DNA of 64,000 bases from Escherichia coli (GTDB taxonomy: Bacteria > Pseudomonadota > Gammaproteobacteria > Enterobacterales > Enterobacteriaceae), in assembly GCA_021307345.1 (NCBI GenBank), contig CP089930.1, forward strand, positions 3,844,001-3,908,000, given 5' to 3'. The position numbers were made by a program, and so were the translations under genes. The notes beneath the pieces were generated by a model. That model did no database searches, had not been told where the DNA came from, and was given only the letters and a program-made list of their open reading frames with translations. Numbering within the stretch: the first letter of the stretch is position 1; each line of letters opens with the position of its first letter. Below are positions 38,870-49,777 of this stretch, piece after piece.

Positions 38870-40231
38870 TTAATATGCGCGCAGTGTCTGGAAAACCGAG
38901 GCCAAAAGACGTGCGTCTTTGATGCCCGGTTGCGACTCTACAGCAGAATTAAAATCAAGCCCGGCGCAGCCGGTTTGTGCCGCTTCCACGCAGTTATCTG
39001 CGCCTAAGCCACCCGCCAGCAGAACGTTGCCAAGTGATTGACCGTTTAACAGTGACCAGTCGAAACGTTGCCCGCTTCCGCCCTGGCCGTTATCGAAAAC
39101 ATATTTATCAACGTGCTGAAAATCGCGCGCGGGCAGGGTTTCTCCAACGCTCAATGCTTTCCAGATGGCAACGTTTGCTGGCAGAGCATCACGCAGTGCG
39201 TCGATATATTGCTGATCTTCACTGCCATGCAGTTGCACTGCCACCAGCGATAACACCTTAGCTTTGCCTGCCACATCGGCAATATCGTGATTGCGGAACA
39301 CGCCAACATACTGCAACGGTGCCGCAGCCATCACTTCCTGCGCCTGTTCAACGTTGACGCAACGTGGTGATGTCGCAACAAAAATCAACCCACCGTAAAT
39401 CGCGCCCGCGTCATAAGCTGCTTTAGCATCTTGCCCACGCGTCAGGCCACATACTTTATTCTCACCCAGCAACACCCGACGCACGGCGGCGTGCAAATCG
39501 TCATGGGCCATCAACGCCGAACCAATCAGAAAACCGTTAGCGAAGTGGCTTAACTCGCGCACCTGAGCGTAAGTATTGATGCCGGATTCGCTGATTACCG
39601 TCACGTTGTGCCCCAGTTTCGGCGCAAGCTCGCGGGTACGGTTGAGATCAATCGACAAATCACGCAGATCGCGGTTGTTGATGCCAACGACCTTTGCCCC
39701 CAATGCAATGGCGCGCTCCAGTTCCTCTTCATTACTGACTTCAGTCAGCACACCCATCTCCAGACTGTGGGCGACGGCTGCAAGCTGGCGATACGATTCG
39801 TCGTCCAGCACTGAAAGCATTAATAAGCAGGCATCAGCCTGGTAATAGCGCGCCAGATAGATCTGGTAAGGGTCGATAATAAAGTCTTTACATAAAATCG
39901 GCTGTGGCGCGATTTGGCTGACGATGGGGAGGAAATCAAAGCTTCCCTGGAAATATTTCTCATCAGTCAGCACCGAAATTGCCGAAGCGTAATGCTTATA
40001 AATCGAGGCAATGCGTGCCGGATCGAAATCATCACGGATCACGCCTTTTGATGGCGACGCTTTCTTGCATTCCAGAATAAATGCGGTACGTGCACCTTGT
40101 AGCGCATCATAAAAATGTCGCGTGCTCGGCTGAATTTCATTCTGAAAACTGGCAAGTGGTTGCTGCTGTTTACGGGCTTCTACCCAAATCGCCTTGTCCG
40201 CGACGATTTTCGCTAAAACGGTTTGCATCAT
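38870..40231 (-). CDS. trpC: bifunctional indole-3-glycerol phosphate synthase / phosphoribosylanthranilate isomerase
   Basis: A 453-residue fusion of two TIM barrels. Residues about 1-255 are the indole-glycerol phosphate synthase ([13 protein letters not shown], catalytic Lys; later VISESGINT). Residues about 256-452 are the TrpF isomerase ([19 protein letters not shown], with catalytic Cys; GGLGADN). The fused arrangement is that of enterobacteria. It abuts the trpD stop directly with no gap. Confidence 0.99.
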   Translation of the reverse strand: MMQTVLAKIVADKAIWVEARKQQQPLASFQNEIQPSTRHFYDALQGARTAFILECKKASPSKGVIRDDFDPARIASIYKHYASAISVLTDEKYFQGSFDFLPIVSQIAPQPILCKDFIIDPYQIYLARYYQADACLLMLSVLDDESYRQLAAVAHSLEMGVLTEVSNEEELERAIALGAKVVGINNRDLRDLSIDLNRTRELAPKLGHNVTVISESGINTYAQVRELSHFANGFLIGSALMAHDDLHAAVRRVLLGENKVCGLTRGQDAKAAYDAGAIYGGLIFVATSPRCVNVEQAQEVMAAAPLQYVGVFRNHDIADVAGKAKVLSLVAVQLHGSEDQQYIDALRDALPANVAIWKALSVGETLPARDFQHVDKYVFDNGQGGSGQRFDWSLLNGQSLGNVLLAGGLGADNCVEAAQTGCAGLDFNSAVESQPGIKDARLLASVFQTLRAY

Positions 40232-41827
40232 TTACCCTCGTGCCGCCAGTGCGGTGACTCTGTCGTAAGCGGAACCACTACGCAGTACCTCAAGAACGGT
40301 TTGCGCATTGGCTTGCAGATCTTCCTGGCCATGCAGGCGCATTAACATGGCGACATTCGCCGCGACGGCTGCCTCATGGGCGGCGTCGCCTTTACCTTGT
40401 AACAAACGTGTTAAAATGTCACGGTTTTCTTCCGGCGTTCCGCCTGCCAGTTGTTCCTGGTGGTAGGGCGTCAGGCCAAAATCTTCTGCGGTCAACTGAT
40501 AGCTTTTAATTTCGCCATCGTGCAACTCGGCAACAATCGTTGGTGCGTGTAACGAAACTTCATCCATTCCGCCGCTGTGCACAACCGCTGCGCGTTGATA
40601 CCCCAACACGCGCAGCGTTTCGGCAATCGGCAGTACCAGCTCCGGACTATAAACACCAATTAACGCCAGCGGCGGATGCGCCGGGTTAATCAATGGCCCC
40701 AGCACGTTGAACAGAGTGCGGGTTTTCAGTTGCTGACGAACCGGCATCGCGTGGCGGAATCCGGTGTGATATTTCGGTGCAAAGAGGAAACAGACGCCTA
40801 ACTCATCCAGCGCCTGGCGCGATTTATCGGCGTTCATATCAAGATTAATACCGAACGCCGCCAGCAGATCCGAAGAACCCGATTTACTGGAGACGCTGCG
40901 GTTGCCGTGTTTCGCCACTTTCAGCCCACAGGCTGCTGCAACAAAAGCACTGGCGGTAGAAATGTTGATACTGTTGCTGCCGTCACCGCCGGTGCCGACA
41001 ATATCGGCAAACAGATAATCCGGGCGCGGGAACGGCGCAGCGTTTTCCAGAAGCGCAGTTGCTGCTCCGGCGATTTCGTTCGGGTGCTCGCCGCGAATTT
41101 TCATGCTCACCAGCGCCGCCGCCAGTTGTTCCGGCTTCAGTTCACCACGTACCACTGCTGAAAATAGCTGGTGGCTTTCCTGCTGGCTAAGGGTCTGCGC
41201 CTGATACAGTTTTTCCAGAATCGGTTGCAGCGTGTTGGTGGGTTCCAGCTTTTGCTGCGCCCAGGCCAGCGTTTGTTCCAGCAAGCGAGCGCCCTGGGTG
41301 GTGAGAATGGATTCCGGATGGAACTGGAATCCACAGACGCGATCCGCATCATGACGAACCGCCATCACCATGCCATTAAAATGGGCGTTGATGGTTAAAC
41401 CGGCCGGAATGTTACTGCCCACCAGCGAGTGATAACGCGCCACTGGCAGAGGGTTTGTTAACCCGGCAAACATCGCCTGACCGTCATGTTCAATGCTCGA
41501 CGCTTTACCGTGCAGAATTTCGCCCGCCTGGCCGACATAACCCCCATAGGCTTCGACAATCGCCTGATGACCGAGGCAAATGCCAATAATCGGCAGCTTG
41601 CCGCGCAGACGAGTAAGCAGCTCCGGCATACAACCCGCTTCGCTCGGCACACCGGGGCCAGGAGAAAGCATCAGCACCGGATTGCTCATCGTCGCCAGGC
41701 GTTCAATTAAGGTCTGCGCCGGAATATGGTTGCGGTAAATCACCACGTTATGACCATTGCTGCGCAACTGATCTGCCAGGTTGTAAGTAAAAGAGTCGAT
41801 ATTATCGAGCAGCAGAATGTCAGCCAT
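40232..41827 (-). CDS. trpD: bifunctional anthranilate synthase glutaminase / anthranilate phosphoribosyltransferase
   Basis: A 531-residue fusion. The TrpG glutaminase domain (about 1-195) has the oxyanion region LSPGPGVP, nucleophile Cys in GICLGHQAI and catalytic His in FQFHPESI. The TrpD transferase domain (about 200-531) has [14 protein letters not shown]. The glutaminase feeds ammonia to TrpE. It overlaps trpE by one base, classic trpE-trpD coupling. Confidence 0.99.
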   Translation of the reverse strand: MADILLLDNIDSFTYNLADQLRSNGHNVVIYRNHIPAQTLIERLATMSNPVLMLSPGPGVPSEAGCMPELLTRLRGKLPIIGICLGHQAIVEAYGGYVGQAGEILHGKASSIEHDGQAMFAGLTNPLPVARYHSLVGSNIPAGLTINAHFNGMVMAVRHDADRVCGFQFHPESILTTQGARLLEQTLAWAQQKLEPTNTLQPILEKLYQAQTLSQQESHQLFSAVVRGELKPEQLAAALVSMKIRGEHPNEIAGAATALLENAAPFPRPDYLFADIVGTGGDGSNSINISTASAFVAAACGLKVAKHGNRSVSSKSGSSDLLAAFGINLDMNADKSRQALDELGVCFLFAPKYHTGFRHAMPVRQQLKTRTLFNVLGPLINPAHPPLALIGVYSPELVLPIAETLRVLGYQRAAVVHSGGMDEVSLHAPTIVAELHDGEIKSYQLTAEDFGLTPYHQEQLAGGTPEENRDILTRLLQGKGDAAHEAAVAANVAMLMRLHGQEDLQANAQTVLEVLRSGSAYDRVTALAARG

Positions 41828-43389
41828 CAGAAAGTCTCCTGTGCATGATGCGCGGTGGCGATAGCGCGCAGTACAGCGCGGGCTTTATTACGGGTTTCGT
41901 CGGCTTCCGACTGCGGAACAGAATCAAGAACCACGCCAGCACCGGCCTGCACGGTGGCGATGCCGTTTTCCACCAGTGCCGAGCGGATCACAATGCAGGT
42001 GTCGAGATCGCCGTGTGCGGTGAAATAACCTACCGCGCCGCCGTAACTGCCGCGTCGACGACCTTCCGCTTCGGCAATTAACTGCATGGCGCGCACTTTC
42101 GGCGCACCGCTTAATGTGCCCATATTCATACAGGCGCGATAAGCGTGCAGGGCGTCAAGATCGTGGCGCAATTCACCGACAACGCGGGAGACGAGATGCA
42201 TCACGTAAGAGTAACGGTCAACTTTGGTGAGGTCGGCAACGTAGCGGCTGCCGGGGGTGCAAATGCGTGCCAGATCATTACGGGCGAGATCCACCAGCAT
42301 CAGATGTTCCGAAAGCTCTTTATGGTTGGTACGCATCTCCAGTTCTATGCGGCTGTCGAGGTCTCTGTCCAGTGAACCATCGGCGCGACGACCTCGTGGG
42401 CGTGTTCCTGCAATCGGGTAGATTTCAATCTGGCGGCTGGTGGCGTCATACTTGAGCGAACTTTCCGGCGACGCACCGAACAGAGTGAAATCATCATCCT
42501 GCATAAAAAACATATACGGGCTGGGGTTACTCTTTTTCAGCACGTAATAGGCTGCCAGCGATGACGGGCAGGGCAGTGAGAAACGGCGAGAGGGGACGAC
42601 CTGGAAAATTTCTCCGGCGCGAATCGCTTTTTGCAACGAACGCACTACGCCACCGAACTCTTCATCGCTCTGATTACATTCACAACGCATATGCGGTACG
42701 GAAACCACTGGCAGCGGCGGCGCGGCTTCGGTCAGTTGCTGACGTAGTTCGTTCAGGCGTGCAGTGAGACGCTGTTTTTCTTCTTCATTCGGCGCAAACA
42801 GGCTGGCCTGAATGCGGGTGCTTTTTTTCTGATGGTCAATCACCATCAGCGTTTCAGCGAGATAAAAACAGAAATCAGGGCAGTTATTTTCCGCTGACAA
42901 TTGCGGTAAATCTTCAAACCCCGCGACCAGGTCATAAGAGAACAGGCCGCCAAAGAACATCGCTTCCCGTTCTTCCTTCGGTACATTCAACAGATTCTGC
43001 AATAAGCGGAAAGCGTCAAAAACCGAAAGGGAGCATAAGCGGGCGTCTTCATCCAGCAGTGGACTGACAGGGGGGAAGCGCAGCACACGGCAGTTTGGTG
43101 ATTGTTCATTTTCCACCCCCGCAGGCAGGGCGTTATCCAGTAGTGTCAGCAGGGTTTCGCCATTGCCGGAAAGCGCCTGGATTGTGACAGTGTCACCTAG
43201 TGCTGTAATGCGCAGCGCACTGTCTACCAGCAGCAGGCTTTTTAAATCATCTTTGCTGTCGATATCTGCGGATTCCAGCAGCAGCGTTGCCGGACGATCC
43301 CCACACAACTGGTGAAAAAGCGCGGTGGGATTGTCGCGATAAGCGCCTTCGCAGGTTAGCAATTCGAGATTCGGTTTTTGTGTTTGCAT
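41827..43389 (-). CDS. trpE: anthranilate synthase component I
   Basis: A 520-residue chorismate-using enzyme that commits chorismate to tryptophan. The feedback-inhibition motif LLESA includes Ser40. The catalytic domain has [21 protein letters not shown] and the C-terminal [12 protein letters not shown]. It is the first structural gene, about 90 bases after trpL, and is controlled by TrpR and attenuation. Confidence 0.99.
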   Translation of the reverse strand: MQTQKPNLELLTCEGAYRDNPTALFHQLCGDRPATLLLESADIDSKDDLKSLLLVDSALRITALGDTVTIQALSGNGETLLTLLDNALPAGVENEQSPNCRVLRFPPVSPLLDEDARLCSLSVFDAFRLLQNLLNVPKEEREAMFFGGLFSYDLVAGFEDLPQLSAENNCPDFCFYLAETLMVIDHQKKSTRIQASLFAPNEEEKQRLTARLNELRQQLTEAAPPLPVVSVPHMRCECNQSDEEFGGVVRSLQKAIRAGEIFQVVPSRRFSLPCPSSLAAYYVLKKSNPSPYMFFMQDDDFTLFGASPESSLKYDATSRQIEIYPIAGTRPRGRRADGSLDRDLDSRIELEMRTNHKELSEHLMLVDLARNDLARICTPGSRYVADLTKVDRYSYVMHLVSRVVGELRHDLDALHAYRACMNMGTLSGAPKVRAMQLIAEAEGRRRGSYGGAVGYFTAHGDLDTCIVIRSALVENGIATVQAGAGVVLDSVPQSEADETRNKARAVLRAIATAHHAQETF

Positions 43390-43410
43390 TGTTATTCTCT
43401 AATTTTGTTC

Positions 43411-43440
43411 AAAAAAAAGCCCGCTGATTAGGCGGGCTGG
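43411..43440 (-). promoter_or_regulatory. trp attenuator (3:4 terminator)
   Basis: On the minus strand AGCCCGCC pairs with GGCGGGCT around TAATCA (one-base variants as in K-12), followed by eight Ts. Together with upstream leader segments 1 and 2 it forms the classical alternative structures that couple termination to translation of the two Trp codons in trpL. Confidence 0.95.
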
Positions 43441-43480
43441 GTATCTGATTGCTTTACGCATGGTGAATACACTGCCCGTT

Positions 43481-43525
43481 TCAGGAAGTGCGCCACCAAC
43501 CTTTCAGTACGAAAATTGCTTTCAT
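43481..43525 (-). CDS. trpL: trp operon leader peptide TrpL
   Basis: A 14-codon ORF encoding [14 protein letters not shown] and TGA, identical to K-12, with tandem Trp codons at positions 10 and 11. When charged tRNA-Trp is scarce, ribosome stalling there favours the antiterminator and expression of trpE onward. Confidence 0.97.
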
Positions 43526-43553
43526 TGTCGATACCCTTTTTGCGTGAACTTGC

Positions 43554-43587
43554 GTACTAGTTAACTAGTTCAATGATTAATTGTCAA
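43554..43587 (-). promoter_or_regulatory. trp promoter and TrpR operator
   Basis: On the minus strand TTGACA (43582-43587) and TTAACT (43559-43564) are 17 bases apart. The palindrome GTACTAGTTAACTAGTTC (43554-43571) is the TrpR operator and spans the -10 box. The layout is the same as the characterised K-12 trp promoter. Confidence 0.96.
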
Positions 43588-43662
43588 CAGCTCATTTCAG
43601 AATATTTGCCAGAACCGTTATGATGTCGGCGCAAAAAACATTATCCAGAACGGGAGTGCGCC

Positions 43663-44544
43663 TTGAGCGACACGAATTACGCAGTGATTTACGACCTGCA
43701 CAGCCATACGACAGCTTCCGATGGCTGTCTGACGCCAGAAGCATTGGTGCACCGTGCAGTCGAGATGCGCGTCGGCACCCTGGCGATCACCGACCATGAC
43801 ACCACAGCCGCAATCGCGCCAGCAAGAGAGGAAATTTCACGTTCGGGGTTGGCGCTGAATCTTATTCCCGGCGTGGAAATTTCCACGGTCTGGGAAAATC
43901 ATGAAATTCATATTGTCGGGCTGAATATTGATATTACTCATCCGCTAATGTGTGAGTTCCTCGCGCAGCAGACAGAACGGCGCAATCAGCGGGCGCAGCT
44001 AATTGCCGAAAGACTTGAAAAAGCGCAAATACCTGGTGCGCTGGAAGGCGCGCAACGGCTGGCGCAGGGCGGTGCGGTGACGCGCGGTCATTTTGCTCGT
44101 TTCCTTGTGGAGTGCGGCAAAGCCAGTTCAATGGCGGATGTCTTTAAAAAGTATCTGGCGCGCGGGAAAACCGGATACGTTCCGCCACAGTGGTGTACAA
44201 TAGAACAAGCTATTGATGTCATTCATCATTCTGGCGGTAAGGCGGTACTAGCTCATCCTGGGCGGTACAATCTTAGTGCTAAATGGCTGAAAAGATTGGT
44301 TGCGCATTTTGCCGAACACCACGGCGACGCGATGGAAGTCGCGCAGTGCCAGCAATCGCCCAATGAACGCACCCAACTGGCGACACTTGCGCGTCAGCAC
44401 CATTTATGGGCATCACAAGGATCTGATTTTCATCAGCCATGCCCGTGGATCGAACTGGGTCGTAAACTCTGGCTGCCCGCAGGTGTTGAAGGCGTCTGGC
44501 AGCTATGGGAACAGCCGCAGAACACCACAGAGAGGGAATTATGA
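43663..44544 (+). CDS. rnm: 5'-3' exoribonuclease RNase AM (PHP domain)
   Basis: A 293-residue PHP-domain phosphoesterase (formerly yciV/trpH). Metal ligands are visible as DLHSHTTASDG near the N terminus, ITDHDT, GVEIS, AHPGRY and GSDFH near the C terminus. In E. coli it matures rRNA 5' ends and degrades short RNAs. The start is a TTG at 43663 with CGGGAG seven bases upstream, giving the K-12 length. It is divergent from the trp operon and its stop overlaps yciO in ATGA. Confidence 0.95.
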   Translation: MSDTNYAVIYDLHSHTTASDGCLTPEALVHRAVEMRVGTLAITDHDTTAAIAPAREEISRSGLALNLIPGVEISTVWENHEIHIVGLNIDITHPLMCEFLAQQTERRNQRAQLIAERLEKAQIPGALEGAQRLAQGGAVTRGHFARFLVECGKASSMADVFKKYLARGKTGYVPPQWCTIEQAIDVIHHSGGKAVLAHPGRYNLSAKWLKRLVAHFAEHHGDAMEVAQCQQSPNERTQLATLARQHHLWASQGSDFHQPCPWIELGRKLWLPAGVEGVWQLWEQPQNTTEREL

Positions 44545-45161
44545 GTCAGTTTTTTTATATTCATCCTGATAACCCGCAGCAACGTCTGATCAATCAGGCG
44601 GTGGAGATCGTGCGTAAAGGCGGGGTGATTGTCTATCCAACCGATTCCGGCTATGCGCTCGGCTGTAAAATTGAAGATAAAAACGCCATGGAGCGTATTT
44701 GTCGTATTCGCCAGCTGCCGGACGGTCACAACTTTACCCTGATGTGTCGCGATCTTTCTGAACTCTCGACCTATTCCTTTGTGGATAACGTCGCGTTTCG
44801 TCTGATGAAAAACAACACGCCAGGTAACTATACCTTCATCCTTAAGGGGACGAAGGAAGTGCCACGCCGCCTGTTACAGGAAAAACGTAAAACCATCGGG
44901 ATGCGCGTGCCGTCAAACCCCATCGCCCAGGCGTTACTTGAGGTGCTGGGTGAACCGATGCTTTCCACTTCGTTGATGCTGCCGGGCAGCGAATTTACCG
45001 AATCCGATCCGGAAGAAATTAAAGACCGTCTGGAAAAACAGGTGGATTTGATCATTCACGGCGGTTATCTCGGCCAGAAACCGACAACGGTCATCGACCT
45101 CACCGATGATACGCCAGTCGTGGTGCGTGAAGGCGTAGGTGATGTGAAGCCTTTCTTATAA
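44541..45161 (+). CDS. yciO: YrdC/Sua5 family protein YciO
   Basis: A 206-residue YrdC-domain protein. The nucleotide/RNA-binding surface motif KGGVIVYPTDSGYALGC is near residues 26-42, with KRKTIGMRVPSNP downstream. TsaC/YrdC relatives make threonylcarbamoyl-AMP; YciO has been reported to have weak or different activity, so its role is open. The ATG overlaps the rnm stop by four bases, so an upstream in-frame start at 44505 is rejected. Confidence 0.95.
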   Translation: MSQFFYIHPDNPQQRLINQAVEIVRKGGVIVYPTDSGYALGCKIEDKNAMERICRIRQLPDGHNFTLMCRDLSELSTYSFVDNVAFRLMKNNTPGNYTFILKGTKEVPRRLLQEKRKTIGMRVPSNPIAQALLEVLGEPMLSTSLMLPGSEFTESDPEEIKDRLEKQVDLIIHGGYLGQKPTTVIDLTDDTPVVVREGVGDVKPFL

Positions 45162-45188
45162 AAAATTGCGTTCCACGGATGGAAGATT

Positions 45189-47087
45189 ATGGCAGGGACA
45201 TTTCGCTGCATTTTGCTGTTGATAGCTGGGCTGCTTTTCTCATCGCTGGGTTACGCGAAAAACATGGAGATTCCTTATCATGAAGAAGGGATCTCGCTCT
45301 TTGATGTTGAGGCCACCATGCAACCTGATGGGGTGCTCGACATTAAAGAGAACATTCATTTTCAGGCGAGAAATCAGCAGATTAAGCATGGATTTTATCG
45401 TGATTTGCCTCGATTATGGATGCAGCCTAATGGTGATGCGGCGCTGCTAAACTATCGCATTATTGGCGTCACTCGTGATGGTATTCCTGAACCCTGGCAA
45501 CTTGACTGGCATATCGGGTTGATGAGTATTGTCGTGGGCGATAAGCAGCGTTTCTTGCCTCAAGGCGACTATCATTATCAAATTCATTACCAGGTTGAAA
45601 ATGCTGTACTGCGTGAGGGTGATTCTGACCTGCTTATCTGGAACGTAACTGGTAATAACTGGCCGTTTGAAATCTATAAGACCCGATTTTCACTCAAGTT
45701 GCCTGATATTACGGGTAATCCATTTAGCGAAATCGATCTCTTTACTGGAGAAGAGGGCGACACATATCGAAATGGCCGCATCCTTGAGGACGGAAGAATT
45801 GAATCCCGCGATCCGTTTTACCGTGAAGATTTCACTGCACTCTACCGTTGGCCTCATGCCTTGCTGGATAATGCCCCGGCACAACACACGACGAATATTT
45901 TTAGCCATCTTTTTTTGCCCTCAACATCGTCTCTTATCATTTGGTTACCGTGTCTGTTACTGGTGTGTGGATGGTTATATCTCTGGAAGCGCAGGCCACA
46001 ATTTACGCCGGTAGATGTGAGTGAAACTGAAATCATTCCCCCAGATTACACGCCTGGCATGTTGCGTCTCGATGCGAAGCTGGTTTACGACGATAAAGGT
46101 TTTTGTGCCGATATCGTAAATCTGATTGTGAAAGGAAAAATTCATCTGGAAGACCTGTATGACAAGAACCAGCAAATCCTGATTCGTGTTAATGAAGGCG
46201 CGACCAGAAATAATGAGGTACTACTGCCCGCAGAGCAGTTATTACTGGAAGCGTTATTTCGTAAAGGCGATAAGGTCGTTCTTACGGGGAGACGCAACAG
46301 AGTCTTACGCAGGGCATTTTTACGGATGCAGAAATTTTATCTGCCGCGTAAAAAGTCTTCGTTTTACCGACCGGATGCGTTTTTGCAATGGGGCGGACTG
46401 GCGATATTAGCAGTCATTTTTTATGGAAACCTGAGTCCCGTTGGCTGGGCAGGTATGAGTCTGGTGGCTGATATGTTTATCATGACCTGCTGGCTTCTTC
46501 CTTTTTTGTTTTCTTCCCTTGCGCTTTTGTTTGCCCGCGATGATGACAAGCCTTGCGTTAATTGTGTAATCATCACTTTGTTTTTACCACTGATTTGTTC
46601 AGGCGTGGCTTTCTATTCTCTCTACATCAATGTCGGAGATGTGTTCTTTTACTGGTATATGCCAGCCGGTTATTTTAGTGCCGTTTTCCTGACGGGGTAT
46701 CTCACCGCCCTGGGGTATATTTTTCTGCCACAGTTTACACAAACTGGGCAGCAACGTTATGCCCACGGCGAGGCTATCGTCAACTATATTGCGCGTAAAG
46801 AGGCGGCAACGCACAGTGGGCGGCGGCGGAAAGGGGAAACACGGAAACTGGATTACACTTTGTTAGGTTGGGCGGTCTCGGCAAACCTTGGCAGAGAATG
46901 GGCAGCACGTATCACTCCGTCACTTACAGCGGCTGTTCGCGCTCCGGAAATTGCCCGTAGCGGCGTTTTATTCTCATTACAGATGCACCTGAGTCTGGGA
47001 GCTAATACCAGTTTGTTGGGGCGAAGTTATTCCGGTAGTAGTGCCGGTGGCGGTGGCGCAGTTGGCGGAGGCGGTGGTGGCTGGTAA
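45189..47087 (+). CDS. yciQ: DUF2207 membrane protein YciQ
   Basis: A 632-residue protein with a Sec-type signal (residues 1-23), a large periplasmic DUF2207 domain (residues about 30-250), a membrane segment at about 250-270, a cytoplasmic stretch, a cluster of membrane segments at about 400-520 and a glycine-rich tail (GGGGAVGGGGGGW) similar to TPM-domain proteins. Function is unknown. It lies 27 bases after yciO and is probably in the same operon. K-12 YciQ is about the same length. Confidence 0.9.
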   Translation: MAGTFRCILLLIAGLLFSSLGYAKNMEIPYHEEGISLFDVEATMQPDGVLDIKENIHFQARNQQIKHGFYRDLPRLWMQPNGDAALLNYRIIGVTRDGIPEPWQLDWHIGLMSIVVGDKQRFLPQGDYHYQIHYQVENAVLREGDSDLLIWNVTGNNWPFEIYKTRFSLKLPDITGNPFSEIDLFTGEEGDTYRNGRILEDGRIESRDPFYREDFTALYRWPHALLDNAPAQHTTNIFSHLFLPSTSSLIIWLPCLLLVCGWLYLWKRRPQFTPVDVSETEIIPPDYTPGMLRLDAKLVYDDKGFCADIVNLIVKGKIHLEDLYDKNQQILIRVNEGATRNNEVLLPAEQLLLEALFRKGDKVVLTGRRNRVLRRAFLRMQKFYLPRKKSSFYRPDAFLQWGGLAILAVIFYGNLSPVGWAGMSLVADMFIMTCWLLPFLFSSLALLFARDDDKPCVNCVIITLFLPLICSGVAFYSLYINVGDVFFYWYMPAGYFSAVFLTGYLTALGYIFLPQFTQTGQQRYAHGEAIVNYIARKEAATHSGRRRKGETRKLDYTLLGWAVSANLGREWAARITPSLTAAVRAPEIARSGVLFSLQMHLSLGANTSLLGRSYSGSSAGGGGAVGGGGGGW

Positions 47088-47298
47088 TCAAGCTGATGTT
47101 AATCGAAACAAGCTTTAACCCTAAAGATAGTGTAGTATGTTGCGCCTCAAAGCCAGGCCAGTTAAAACGTCATGTCGTTGACTTAAGGCCGGAAGAGTTC
47201 GAACAGACTTTACTATCAGTGAGTCAGATGTAAGTTCTGACTCACTGTTGCACAAAGCATATCAGACGCCTGGGAAGGCGACACCAAAAGGAAGCTCT
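47088..47298 (+). promoter_or_regulatory. rluB upstream region with perfect hairpin
   Basis: A 211-base gap. It holds a perfect 12-bp stem, CAGTGAGTCAGA (47218-47229) with TCTGACTCACTG (47237-47248), and a seven-base TGTAAGT loop, 50 bases before the rluB ATG. There is no T tract on either strand, so it does not look like a simple terminator. AAAAGGAAGC precedes the ATG. Confidence 0.65.
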
Positions 47299-48174
47299 AT
47301 GAGCGAAAAGCTACAGAAAGTGCTGGCGCGTGCCGGCCACGGTTCTCGCCGTGAAATCGAATCTATTATTGAAGCCGGTCGTGTGAGTGTTGATGGCAAA
47401 ATTGCTAAACTCGGCGATCGCGTTGAAGTTACTCCTGGACTGAAAATTCGTATCGATGGTCACCTGATTTCGGTGCGTGAGTCCGCTGAGCAAATTTGTC
47501 GCGTGCTGGCCTATTACAAGCCGGAAGGTGAGTTATGTACCCGTAACGACCCGGAAGGGCGTCCAACAGTGTTTGACCGTCTGCCGAAGTTGCGTGGCGC
47601 ACGCTGGATTGCCGTAGGTCGTCTCGACGTTAATACCTGTGGTCTGTTGCTGTTCACCACCGACGGTGAACTGGCAAACCGTTTAATGCACCCAAGCCGT
47701 GAAGTTGAACGTGAATATGCCGTGCGTGTATTTGGTCAGGTTGACGACGCGAAACTGCGTGATTTGAGTCGTGGCGTGCAGTTGGAAGATGGTCCGGCAG
47801 CCTTTAAAACCATTAAGTTCAGCGGCGGCGAAGGGATCAACCAGTGGTACAACGTTACTCTGACCGAAGGCCGTAACCGTGAAGTTCGTCGTTTGTGGGA
47901 AGCGGTTGGTGTGCAGGTAAGCCGCCTGATCCGTGTTCGTTACGGTGATATCCCACTGCCAAAAGGTCTGCCACGCGGTGGCTGGACGGAGCTGGACCTC
48001 GCCCAGACTAACTATCTGCGCGAACTGGTGGAGCTACCGCCAGAAACCAGCTCTAAAGTCGCTGTAGAAAAAGACCGTCGTCGCATGAAGGCGAATCAGA
48101 TTCGTCGTGCGGTGAAACGTCACAGTCAGGTGAGCGGCGGTCGTCGTTCTGGCGGACGTAATAATAACGGTTAA
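47299..48174 (+). CDS. rluB: 23S rRNA pseudouridine(2605) synthase RluB
   Basis: A 291-residue RsuA-family enzyme. The N-terminal S4 RNA-binding domain ([20 protein letters not shown]) is followed by the catalytic domain with Asp in [21 protein letters not shown]. The C terminus is a basic tail ([19 protein letters not shown]). The ATG at 47299 with AGGAAG upstream gives the K-12 length; a start at 47248 would fall inside the hairpin. Confidence 0.96.
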
Positions 48175-48181
48175 TCAAAGT

Positions 48182-48209
48182 ATGCCGGACGTCATATCCG
48201 GCATTTTTA
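48182..48209. terminator. rluB/btuR bidirectional terminator
   Basis: ATGCCGGA pairs with TCCGGCAT around CGTCATA, followed by TTTTAC. It lies between the convergent rluB and btuR genes and contains a REP-like GCCGGA core, but is a single unit and not a BIME array. Confidence 0.82.
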
Positions 48210-48213
48210 CAGA

Positions 48214-48804
48214 TTAGTAATCAATCCCTATCTGCGCTTTTACACCGGCATCAAACGCATGTTTGATGGGGCGTAATTCACTTACCGTATCCGCCAATTC
48301 AAGAATATCCCGATGACAACCACGACCCGTGATAATCACCGTCTGTTGATGTGGACGTTCATTTAACGCCTGCACCACTTCTTCCAGTGGCAAATAGTCA
48401 TACGCCACCATATACGTCAGCTCATCGAGCAAAACCATATCCAGTGAGGAATCCGCCAGCATTCGTTTTGCATGTTGCCAGACTTCGCGGCAGGCAGCGG
48501 TATCAGACTCACGGTTTTGCGTATCCCAGGTGAAGCCAGTTGCCATTACCTGAAACTCAACGCCGTGCGGCTCCAGCAGATTTCGTTCGCCATTAGGCCA
48601 GGTGCCCTTAATAAATTGCACGACGCCCACTTTTTTTCCGTGACCTACTGCGCGTGTTGCCGTACCAAATGCCGCTGTGGTTTTGCCTTTTCCATTGCCA
48701 GTAAAAACGATAATAATGCCGCGTTCATCCTGGGCCTGCGCCACACGGGCATCCACTTTTTCTTTAACTCGCTGCTGACGCTGTTGGTAGCGTTCATCAC
48801 TCAT
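48214..48804 (-). CDS. btuR: cob(I)yrinic acid a,c-diamide adenosyltransferase BtuR
   Basis: A 196-residue ATP:corrinoid adenosyltransferase. The P-loop GNGKGKTTAAFG is near residues 36-47, with DMVLLDELTYMVAYDYL later. It converts cobalamin to adenosylcobalamin, needed by ethanolamine ammonia-lyase. The protein begins MSDERYQQRQQRVKEKVDAR. It overlaps the yciK stop by four bases. Confidence 0.97.
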   Translation of the reverse strand: MSDERYQQRQQRVKEKVDARVAQAQDERGIIIVFTGNGKGKTTAAFGTATRAVGHGKKVGVVQFIKGTWPNGERNLLEPHGVEFQVMATGFTWDTQNRESDTAACREVWQHAKRMLADSSLDMVLLDELTYMVAYDYLPLEEVVQALNERPHQQTVIITGRGCHRDILELADTVSELRPIKHAFDAGVKAQIGIDY

Positions 48805-49559
48805 TGGGAAATTCCTGGTTTACGGCCCGGTTGGGCGTCAAAGGTCATGCCGGTTTTACGGCGGCTATCATCGCCCATCAGCCAGAGGTAAAGTGGCATG
48901 ATATCAGCGGGGGTTTTGAGTTTCTGCGGATCTTCCGTCGGGAAGGCGCTGGCACGCATGGCGGTGCGCGTACCGCCTGGGTTAATGCAGTTCACGCGCA
49001 GGCGCTGTTGATATTCATCGGCCAGTACCTGCATCATTCCTTCGGTGGCAAATTTTGAGGCAGCGTATGCACCCCAATTAGCCCGACCCTGACGCCCGAC
49101 GCTTGATGAGGTAAAGACCAGCGAACCGGCGTCCGATTTGAGTAATAAAGGAAGCAGTGCCTGGGTCAGCATAAAGGTGGCATTAACGTTGACCTGCATG
49201 ACATCCTGCCAGACCTGCGGATTTTGTTCACTCATCGGGCAAACTTCGCCAAGCAATCCGGCATTATGCAGAACGCCGTCCAGACGCGGATAATTAACGG
49301 CAATGCGCTGTGCCAGTTGATGGCAATCTTCGGATGTGCAGGTCAGTAAATCGAGAATAAACCACTGTGGATGACGTCCGGTCTCTTCGAATATACGCTG
49401 GGCGACCTGACGTAATTTTTCTTCATTACGTCCCAGTAAAATCACTGTCGCGCCATAACGCGCATAAGTCTGAGCGGCTTCACGACCAATGCCGTCGCTG
49501 GCGCCGGTTACCAGGATAATACGATCATTGAGTAAATCTTGTTTTGGTTGGTAATGCAT
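48801..49559 (-). CDS. yciK: short-chain dehydrogenase YciK
   Basis: A 252-residue SDR oxidoreductase. The nucleotide-binding loop TGASDGIGREAAQ is near residues 18-30, NAG is in LHNAGLLGEV, and the catalytic Tyr-Lys pair is YAASK. The physiological substrate is unknown. The yciK-btuR overlap (ATGA) is conserved in enterobacteria. Confidence 0.95.
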   Translation of the reverse strand: MHYQPKQDLLNDRIILVTGASDGIGREAAQTYARYGATVILLGRNEEKLRQVAQRIFEETGRHPQWFILDLLTCTSEDCHQLAQRIAVNYPRLDGVLHNAGLLGEVCPMSEQNPQVWQDVMQVNVNATFMLTQALLPLLLKSDAGSLVFTSSSVGRQGRANWGAYAASKFATEGMMQVLADEYQQRLRVNCINPGGTRTAMRASAFPTEDPQKLKTPADIMPLYLWLMGDDSRRKTGMTFDAQPGRKPGISQ

Positions 49560-49777
49560 GGCTACTCCTCAACGACATCATCAGTCGCGCTGCCAGTGTA
49601 CTTTATGACTTTGAGGGGTTATGCCTTAAACAGAGGCGCATTTCAATCGGCCTGGGGCGATAACGCCGCAAAATGAATACTTTGTCATACTTTCTCGTCA
49701 AGAATATCTCTGCGAGACGGCTTAACGTGCCTGTTGTAAACTGTGAGGCAAAGCGTTGTTTAACCAAGGTGGGACTC

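Noticed and set aside
48182-48209. REP-like palindrome after rluB
   Set aside because: A single GCCGGA hairpin with a T tail fits a terminator between convergent genes; no second inverted copy makes a BIME.
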